From NCBI GenBank assembly GCA_031364505.1, contig JANLWK010000443.1, forward strand, positions 1-11,619: DNA of 11,619 nucleotides, read 5' to 3'. The stretch is from JANLWK01 sp031364505. GTDB lineage: Bacteria > Eisenbacteria > RBG-16-71-46. Under the pieces are notes generated by a model. It was not told the origin of the DNA. It ran no database searches and saw only the letters and a program-made list of their open reading frames with translations. The position numbers and the translations under genes are program-made. Shown here in pieces: positions 5,921-11,619 of this stretch; position 1 is the first letter of the stretch, and each line of letters begins with the position of its first letter.

Positions 5921-8900
5921 CTACCGCGTCACGATGACCCGCGTCACGAAGTCCTTCTCCGGCGTGTGGAACCGCACGAAGTACATCCCCGTGGGCGCGA
6001 TGCCGCCACTCGCCAGACGTCCGTTCCATCCCGCGTGGTACCGGCCGGCGGGGTAGCTGCCCGACGCCAGGACGCGCACTTCGCGGCCCTGGAGGTCCAC
6101 CAGCGACAGCCGGATGTTCGCCATGCGTGCCACCGCGAACTCGGCGCCGAACGAGCCCGTGGTCGGATTCGGCCACACGCGCGCAAGCGCGAACTCCGAC
6201 GGCGTGGGGCCGTCCACAGCGGAGACACCCGGGTCGAAGATCGAGAACGCCGCGTCGCTCACGTCCTCCGTCGTCTGGTTCGCCGTGTCCTTCGCCCGGA
6301 CCTTGAACAGGGCCGTGAAGACCGGCGTGGCGTTGGTGTTCGTGCCGGGTCCCGTCACCGTCCAGTTGTACGTGCCGGAGTTCGGGATGTCCGTCGCGAT
6401 CGGAGCGTAGTTCGAGCCGTTGTCACGCGAGATTTCGAGCGTGACCGACGCCACACCGACGTCGTCCGAGGCCGTCCACGTCAGGTTGGTCGAGCTGCCG
6501 ACGATGATGTCCTCGCCGCCGTTCGGGGCCGTCACCGTCACCGAGGGCGGCTGGTCCGCGACGACGTCGAGGTCGTACGGCGACGAGCTGCTCGCCGTGA
6601 AGCACGCGTTCGCCGGGTAGCTCGCCGTGACGTTGTGCGTTCCCACGCCCGCCGCCGGGAGCACGAGCTGCGCCGTGCCGCTCACGACCGGAGCCGAGCC
6701 CAGCGCCCCGAACTGGTCCGCGAAGTTCACGGAGCCGACCGACGTCGACGGCGTCACCGTCGCGGTGTACGTGACGTTCTGACCCACGACCACCGGGTCG
6801 GGGCTCGCCACGACCGACACGCTGCTCGCCACCGGTCCAGACTCGGGGCCGAGTGCGAGGAACGGCGTGTTCGTGATGCCCGTCGGCACGAAGTTATCGA
6901 CGCGCCAGCCCGCCAGCCCCAGCAGGTCGTCGGTCCCGATGCGGAAGCGGACCTGCACCGTCTGGTTCGCGTACGTGCCACCGAGGCTCACCGTGCAGAG
7001 GTTCAGCGTCGGGTATCCCGAGCTGGTCCGCACGAAGGCCGGCCGGCCCGTGAGCGGGTTGTTCGGGTTCGCGCTGACCGTTCCGTTGTACGTCGGCACG
7101 GCCGAGGCGCCGATGTCCGTCCAGATTCCACCGCCGTTGTTCGTGATCTCGATCACGCCGCCGTCGAAGGACGTCGTCGCGTCCTCGAACTGGAAGGCGT
7201 GCTGGAACGTGAAGCTGAACGTGCCGGGGCCGACCAGCATCGGGGGTGAGATCGCGAACATGTCCGACGGCGAGCCCGCGTCCGGCCCGTACAGCACGTG
7301 CGACGTGCCGGTCAGCTCCAGCCGCCGCCACACGCGGTCGGCCGTCACCGGCGTGTTGCCGCTGTAGGTCCAGTTCGGCGACCGCTCCTCGAAGTCGTCG
7401 GACGCCGACGGAGCGTCATCCACGTTGCCGTACGAATTCTGCGTGAACGTCCGCGGTCCCGCGATCAGCAGGCCCGGATCGTTGTAGTCGATTTTGAGAT
7501 CGATGACCTGCTGGCCGGCGCCCGCGAGCTGGACCTGCACCGACCCCGAGACGCTGGAGTAGGGGGTCGACGACGCGAAGTTGATGGTGTTGCCGGCCGG
7601 GAAGCTCACGTTCCCGTTCGTGCTCGAGACGGTGCCCGTGGTGGCCGACAGCGTCGTCGACCCGACGTTCTTGAGCGTGACCGACAACGTGCCGATCTCG
7701 CCCGAGTCGAGGTAGCCGTCCGTATCGCACGAGAGCACGTCGTCGACCAGCGAGGCATCCGTGAGCGCGATATCGCCGCCGCACACGAAGCTCTCGGTGG
7801 CGCCGGCGTTGGTGGTCGAGAAGCGATCCGGCGATACCGCGCCGATACCGCAGCCGCGCTTGGCGAACGCGGCGCAGAACAGGGTGTAGTCCGCGAAGTC
7901 CCCCGCGTATGCCGCGGCCAGGACGGCGTCACGCCCCTCGGTGAACGTCGGGGCGGTGGGTTGCGTCATTTTGTAGCTGGCGACCAGGTAGTCGCGCATG
8001 CGGGTCCGCGCCTGGTCGAACGTCAGGCGGCCGGTGTCGCGCAGCAGCGACGAGTAGCACTCCCACAGCATCGAGCACCACACCTCGCCGGCATTGTGCA
8101 CTTCGGCGTTGTTCGCGCCGCTCGCGCCGAACGCCGTGGGCGGCCCGACCGGCAGCGCCACGCCGTTCGTGACGTGCTTGAAGGTGAGCGCGTTCTTCGC
8201 GAAGTCCGACGAGTACGGCAGCCGGCGGATGCCGTAGTAGTACGAGTTGTCGGGCACCAAGTTGTTGATCACCGCGTAGGCCGCCAGCGCGTAGACGCCG
8301 TTGTAGTTGGGGTTCGAGGGCACCACCGCGTCCTCGGGCTTCACCGTCATTATCATCGCCGTGAAGTCGCCCCAGCCCTCGCCCATGCCGCGCGACTGGC
8401 CCGCGATCAGGCCGGACGCGTTGCCGATGAGGCGGTTGCTGATGTAGTGGCCCCACTCGTGCGCCACGATCTGGTTGTCGATCGTGCCGTCGTGGTTCAC
8501 CGCGATCGCGCGAACCAGGCGCGCGTTCACGGGCCCCGAGGTGAGCGCGGACTTGATCGTGTTGCCGTTTGAGACCGAGATGCTGAGCACCGGGATCGTG
8601 ATCGTCGCGTCCGTGCCCGTCATGTTGATCGTGCCGAGCGAGGTGTTGGCGATGATTACGCCCACCGCGCCGGCGTTCTGGGCGTTCTTCACCTTGACCG
8701 GATAGGTGCAGGTCGCCGAGCGGTCGATCAGCGCGATCTTGCCGGGCAGCGATGCCGCGTTCGTGAACGGCGTTTCGCAGCCGTCGTTGACGGGCGCCGT
8801 CGGGTCGATGACGAGCACCACGTCCGCCGTCACGTCGAACGTCTGCGGGCCGAACGTCGTGGAGGTGCCCACCGCGTACGTGCCTGCCGCACTCGACGGC

Positions 8901-10396
8901 GGGTTCACGATCAGGTTCGCGGTCTGGCCGCCCGTCGTCGTGAACACGTACATCTGCTGACGCGGTGAGCCGCCGTCGGCTGGCGTGCTCATGTTCGCGT
9001 TGTTCGTGCCGCTGTTGTCCTGGGCCTCGGCATGGAGCACGTCGCCCTGCACGCCGCCGCGGCCGAGGTTGTTCGCCTGCGCGTTGCCCGACGCCTCGTT
9101 GAAGCCGGCGTCGTAGAACCAGTCGTGCAGCCAGTTGTTGACGTAGAAGTGCTGCGTGACCGACGCCATCTGCTGCGCCTGGCTGACGTTCGGCGCCTGG
9201 TTCACGTTGTAGGTGCGGTCGAACGTGCTGGCCGACGTCGTCGAGGCGCGGAAGTCGCCGGCCGTCAGGCCGTCCGGCGCGGTGATGTCCGCGTAGGCGT
9301 CGACATTGTTGCCGTTCGTCTCCGTGGCGCCCGGCGGCAGCCACGGGTCGTTCGTCGAGATCGGCCCGTTCTGCAGCGTCCTGAGCACCGGGGCGACGTA
9401 CGGCGGGTTGTAGTTGTTCGGCGTGCCCGTCGGATGCGGCGTCGGGTCGTTGCCCTGCGGCCCGTCGTACGGCGTGTTGAGAGCGGTGTTGTCGGCCCAC
9501 ACGCGGTACGTGAACGAATCGGTCTCGGTGATGCGGTGGCGGAACAGGATCATGCCGTCGATGGCCGAGACGACGTACGCATAGCCTTCCGTCTCGTTCA
9601 TCAGCTCGATGTAGTAGGCCGGGATCAGCTCGCCGGGCACGTGGAACAGCGTCTGGTGCGCGCGCACGAGGCGGGTCATCCGCTCTTCGGGATCCACGTT
9701 CATGAGCGAGCTGTAGGCGTCGTAGTTGCGGTAGCCGCCCTCGGCGTCGCCGGCGAGGAACGCGGACCCGACGGGGCCGCCCGCGTAGTCGGCGAGCGCC
9801 TTCGCGACGGCCTGGGCCTCGGTGAACGTGAAGTCGCGCAGGCCCGCGCGCTTCGCCTCGGCGACACTCGCGATGTAGCCCGCGGAGGCCACCAGGTTGA
9901 GATTGCGGTCCATCATGATCTTCATCTCGTCACGGAACACCTCGACGCCGCCGACCGACTGGCGGAACGACACGATGATGCCGCCGCGGCCGGTGTCGTG
10001 GATGTTCTGCACGAGCGCGCCGGCGACGTCGCTCTCCGCGAGGCGGTAGAGCGGCGCCAGCTTCTCGGCGTACGTGCGCGCGCTCTGCGCGAGCGAGGCG
10101 GGCGAGCGGCGCCCGGTGACCGCCGAGGACGCCTGCAGCGACGAGCGCGAGCCCCACACGAACGTCGGCACGCCGAAGCGCTCGTCGGTCTGGCTCACCG
10201 TCGCGAGCGCCCGCAGCGACGGATCGTTCTGCATCGCGCGAAGGTGCTCGAGCGGAACCTTGTACGGCGCGAAGCCCGAGGAGAAGTCGAATTCCTGCCG
10301 CACCGCCGCGAAGGCGGATGCGGCGAACGAGATGCCGAGCGCGAGCGCCCCGGCCGTGCGGAGTAACGCAAAGAGGTTGTAGCGATTGGATTTCAC
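5921..10396 (-). CDS. Secreted M36 (fungalysin-type) zinc metallopeptidase, multidomain
   Basis: This 1491-residue exported peptidase probably digests extracellular protein. A signal peptide (about 1-30: KSNR, hydrophobic core, ASAFA cleavage site) leads into an FTP-like propeptide (to about 290). The M36 catalytic domain spans about 295-870. Its zinc site is HEWGH (646-650: ligands H646, H650, catalytic E647) with E673 in GEGWGD as third ligand. A PA domain (about 525-625) is inserted before the active site. Then come a CARDB-like domain (about 875-990), a MAM/jelly-roll-like domain (1000-1180), an Ig-like domain (1189-1280), a KNH/Kre9-like domain opening with TAPNGGE (1282-1390) and a FlgD-Ig/T9SS-type-A-like end (1401-1491: WPNPTTG, WNGR, GMYFVRF). 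The start is the GTG at 10396, with GGGAG 7 nt upstream and the signal peptide right after it; the longer frame from 10492 would cover the promoter. The domain boundaries after 870 are approximate. Confidence 0.95.
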   Translation of the reverse strand: MKSNRYNLFALLRTAGALALGISFAASAFAAVRQEFDFSSGFAPYKVPLEHLRAMQNDPSLRALATVSQTDERFGVPTFVWGSRSSLQASSAVTGRRSPASLAQSARTYAEKLAPLYRLAESDVAGALVQNIHDTGRGGIIVSFRQSVGGVEVFRDEMKIMMDRNLNLVASAGYIASVAEAKRAGLRDFTFTEAQAVAKALADYAGGPVGSAFLAGDAEGGYRNYDAYSSLMNVDPEERMTRLVRAHQTLFHVPGELIPAYYIELMNETEGYAYVVSAIDGMILFRHRITETDSFTYRVWADNTALNTPYDGPQGNDPTPHPTGTPNNYNPPYVAPVLRTLQNGPISTNDPWLPPGATETNGNNVDAYADITAPDGLTAGDFRASTTSASTFDRTYNVNQAPNVSQAQQMASVTQHFYVNNWLHDWFYDAGFNEASGNAQANNLGRGGVQGDVLHAEAQDNSGTNNANMSTPADGGSPRQQMYVFTTTGGQTANLIVNPPSSAAGTYAVGTSTTFGPQTFDVTADVVLVIDPTAPVNDGCETPFTNAASLPGKIALIDRSATCTYPVKVKNAQNAGAVGVIIANTSLGTINMTGTDATITIPVLSISVSNGNTIKSALTSGPVNARLVRAIAVNHDGTIDNQIVAHEWGHYISNRLIGNASGLIAGQSRGMGEGWGDFTAMIMTVKPEDAVVPSNPNYNGVYALAAYAVINNLVPDNSYYYGIRRLPYSSDFAKNALTFKHVTNGVALPVGPPTAFGASGANNAEVHNAGEVWCSMLWECYSSLLRDTGRLTFDQARTRMRDYLVASYKMTQPTAPTFTEGRDAVLAAAYAGDFADYTLFCAAFAKRGCGIGAVSPDRFSTTNAGATESFVCGGDIALTDASLVDDVLSCDTDGYLDSGEIGTLSVTLKNVGSTTLSATTGTVSSTNGNVSFPAGNTINFASSTPYSSVSGSVQVQLAGAGQQVIDLKIDYNDPGLLIAGPRTFTQNSYGNVDDAPSASDDFEERSPNWTYSGNTPVTADRVWRRLELTGTSHVLYGPDAGSPSDMFAISPPMLVGPGTFSFTFQHAFQFEDATTSFDGGVIEITNNGGGIWTDIGASAVPTYNGTVSANPNNPLTGRPAFVRTSSGYPTLNLCTVSLGGTYANQTVQVRFRIGTDDLLGLAGWRVDNFVPTGITNTPFLALGPESGPVASSVSVVASPDPVVVGQNVTYTATVTPSTSVGSVNFADQFGALGSAPVVSGTAQLVLPAAGVGTHNVTASYPANACFTASSSSPYDLDVVADQPPSVTVTAPNGGEDIIVGSSTNLTWTASDDVGVASVTLEISRDNGSNYAPIATDIPNSGTYNWTVTGPGTNTNATPVFTALFKVRAKDTANQTTEDVSDAAFSIFDPGVSAVDGPTPSEFALARVWPNPTTGSFGAEFAVARMANIRLSLVDLQGREVRVLASGSYPAGRYHAGWNGRLASGGIAPTGMYFVRFHTPEKDFVTRVIVTR

Positions 10397-10403
10397 GACG
10401 ACA

Positions 10404-10408
10404 CTCCC
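10404..10408 (-). promoter_or_regulatory. Shine-Dalgarno GGGAG deciding the GTG start
   Basis: GGGAG on the minus strand is 7 nt from the GTG at 10396, with the same core and spacing as for the membrane kinase. It supports the GTG over the in-frame start at 10492. Confidence 0.7.
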
Positions 10409-10456
10409 GATCGAAGGGACGACAAGCCGGGGCGGCCGGACAAAGTGAGCCCAAAG

Positions 10457-10486
10457 ACTATCGCGGCAGGGCACGTAACGGTTCAA
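10457..10486 (-). promoter_or_regulatory. Candidate promoter for the M36 peptidase
   Basis: On the minus strand TTGAAC (10486-10481, 4 of 6) and GATAGT (10462-10457, 4 of 6) are separated by 18 nt. The implied leader is about 55 nt. This is a modest match found by eye. Confidence 0.35.
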
Positions 10487-10524
10487 CACCATTCTTGGCC
10501 CTTCCGTGACAGACGGGCGGTTTT

Positions 10525-10541
10525 GTTTGGTGTGACCAAAC
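10525..10541. promoter_or_regulatory. Operator-like palindrome GTTTGGT-GTG-ACCAAAC
   Basis: A perfect 7-bp dyad with a 3-bp centre lies in the gap between two divergent genes, about 40 bp upstream of the candidate peptidase -35. It is AT-richer than its surroundings and flanked on both sides by CGGGCGG. Dyads of this size often bind dimeric regulators. No regulator is encoded next to it. Confidence 0.35.
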
Positions 10542-10579
10542 TCGGGCGGCTCTCGGCCTCCTCGCGGATGGGGTACGAA

Positions 10580-10612
10580 GGCCGCCGCGGCAAGGGGTCT
10601 GCCGCGACGGCC
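10580..10612 (+). other. Hairpin in the probable leader of the flavoprotein gene
   Basis: A 13-bp stem with one C-A mismatch (10580-10592 and 10600-10612) closes a 7-nt AGGGGTC loop. It ends 7 nt before the AAAAGG ribosome binding site. There is no T-tract. It may modulate translation or transcript stability, or be chance in GC-rich DNA. Confidence 0.35.
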
Positions 10613-10619
10613 CTAACGG

Positions 10620-10625
10620 AAAAGG
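10620..10625 (+). promoter_or_regulatory. Shine-Dalgarno AAAAGG favouring a TTG start
   Basis: AAAAGG ends 7 nt before an in-frame TTG at 10633 but 19 nt before the ATG at 10645. The same 7-nt spacing is seen at the other recognisable ribosome binding sites here, which favours TTG. Confidence 0.5.
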
Positions 10626-10632
10626 CGTAGCC

Positions 10633-11619
10633 TTGGCGCCCCCCATGCCCACCCATGTCGCAGTCGTAGGAGCAGGCGCCGCAGGGCTTACGGCCGCCCT
10701 GCGCGCCGCCGAGGCCGGCGCAAAAGTGACGCTGCTCAACGCGCATCCGAAGATCGGCCTGAAGATCCTCATGTCCGGCGGGACGCGCTGCAACGTCACA
10801 CACGCGAGGGTGACCGAGCGCGACTTCAACGGCGGCTCGCGCCCGTTCATCCGGCGCGTGCTGAGCGAGTTCGACGTCGAGGCCACGCTCGCGTGGTTCG
10901 CCGCGATGGGCGTGGCACTCAAACTCGAGCCCACCGGCAAGTACTTCCCCGAGAGCGACGACGCGCAGACCGTGCTGGACGCGCTGCTCGGTGCCGTCGA
11001 GGGCGCCGGCGTGAGCGTCGAGAGCGGCGCGCGCGTGGTGCGGCTCGAGCCGCGCGCGGGCGGCGGCCACCGGCTCGGCATCCAGTCGGTGCGCGACAGC
11101 GCCGCACTCGGCGGCGGGGGAGTGGCGAAGAGCGGCCAGGCCGAATGGCCGCTGTCCGCGAACGAGCCCGATCGATGGATGGACGCCGATCGCGTGATCG
11201 TCGCGAGCGGCGGGCTCTCCTTCCCGCGCACCGGCAGCGACGGCACCGGCTACGCGCTACTGACCGCGCTGGGCCACACGCTCGTGCCGCCCGTGCCCGC
11301 GCTGACGCCGCTCGCCGCCGAGGATCCGTGGTGCAAGGATCTGCAGGGGCTCACCGCGGACGTCGAGCTGCGGCTGTTCGCCGGCAAGAAGATGCTGGCC
11401 GAGGTCGAGGGCCCGCTGCTGTTCGCCCACTTCGGCTACACCGGCCCCGCCGCGCTGGATCTCTCGCGCCACTGGCTGCGCGCGGGCGAGAGCGGCGCGG
11501 AGCGCCGTGTCGTCGCGAACTTCGCCCCGGGCGCGCGCGAGGAAACGCTGCTCGACGCCTGGGTCGAGATGTCCGCGCACGAACCGCGGGCCACCGTGCG
11601 CGCGATGCTCTCAGGCCAG
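10633..11619 (+). CDS. HI0933/BaiN-family FAD-dependent flavoprotein, 3' end cut off
   Basis: The frame is open to the window end (about 329 residues seen). Family members are about 400 long, so the last 70-100 residues are probably missing. The N-terminus is a Rossmann FAD-binding fold (HVAVVGAGAAG, dinucleotide motif G13-G18). It is followed by the family signature LMSGGTRCNVT (about 46-56), a second FAD motif VIVASGGLSFPRTG (about 188-201) and LLFAHFGYTGPA (about 270-281). The family is annotated as NAD(P)/FAD-dependent oxidoreductases; physiological substrates are mostly unknown. Only a subset, such as gut BaiN, is linked to bile-acid chemistry, so no reaction is assigned. A Gly/Ser-rich, variable-looking segment at about 150-183 precedes the second FAD motif. 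The TTG at 10633 is preferred for its Shine-Dalgarno; the ATG at 10645 would shorten the protein by four residues. It is divergent from the peptidase gene across about 236 bp. Confidence 0.9.
   Translation, partial: MAPPMPTHVAVVGAGAAGLTAALRAAEAGAKVTLLNAHPKIGLKILMSGGTRCNVTHARVTERDFNGGSRPFIRRVLSEFDVEATLAWFAAMGVALKLEPTGKYFPESDDAQTVLDALLGAVEGAGVSVESGARVVRLEPRAGGGHRLGIQSVRDSAALGGGGVAKSGQAEWPLSANEPDRWMDADRVIVASGGLSFPRTGSDGTGYALLTALGHTLVPPVPALTPLAAEDPWCKDLQGLTADVELRLFAGKKMLAEVEGPLLFAHFGYTGPAALDLSRHWLRAGESGAERRVVANFAPGAREETLLDAWVEMSAHEPRATVRAMLSGQ

Noticed and set aside
5966..10366. Plus-strand frames at 5966-7249, 7298-8572 and 9032-10366, and the minus-strand frame at 7929-9500
   Set aside because: All overlap the M36 peptidase gene. 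They consist of Arg-rich sequence without recognisable folds, while the peptidase frame carries signal peptide, zinc site and C-terminal domain without interruption.

Overview
The window is high-GC bacterial DNA with strong G/C at codon third positions, which is why many long but spurious reading frames lie antisense to the real genes. It holds five clear protein genes, one possible gene tail at the left edge and four short intergenic regions. I saw no tRNA, rRNA, CRISPR array or insertion sequence. The gene content suggests a Gram-negative environmental lineage of the FCB type, for example Candidatus Eisenbacteria or a relative. The reasons are Hanks-type kinases fused to TolB-like and TPR domains, and a large secreted M36 peptidase ending in a FlgD-Ig/T9SS-like domain. 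This taxonomic guess is inference and no marker gene is present.

Layout. (1) 91-558 (+) encodes a 155-residue, probably cytoplasmic, beta-rich protein of unknown function with a perfect Shine-Dalgarno. (2) 625-3198 (-) and 3418-5688 (+) are divergent Ser/Thr kinase genes with the same order of parts: kinase, TolB-N/FlgO-like domain, TPR array. The first has a transmembrane helix after the kinase. The second has none and carries HLD in place of the catalytic-loop HRD. The 219-bp gap between them holds overlapping candidate promoters and a 21-bp-period repeat running into the second start codon. (3) 5689-5920 is a convergent gap with a 30-bp-arm imperfect inverted repeat and a separate perfect GC hairpin, probably the terminator of the peptidase gene. 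(4) 5921-10396 (-) encodes a 1491-residue secreted M36 (fungalysin-type) metallopeptidase with a signal peptide, FTP-like propeptide, PA insert, several beta-sandwich modules and a C-terminal FlgD-Ig/sorting domain. (5) 10633 to the window end (+) is the first ~329 residues of an HI0933/BaiN-type flavoprotein.

Nothing links all these genes into one pathway. The kinase pair looks like a local signalling duplication that has diverged into a membrane form and a soluble form. The peptidase and the flavoprotein look like independent single genes sharing a divergent regulatory region. Start codons were chosen with Shine-Dalgarno evidence. Four of the five genes show a recognisable one exactly 7 nt upstream, which moved three starts away from the longest possible frame or the nearest ATG.

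I found no convincing new multi-gene system. The items most worth a second look are the inverted-repeat element at 5699-5834, the 21-bp repeats before the second kinase, the non-RD catalytic loop of that kinase, and the unknown 155-residue protein.
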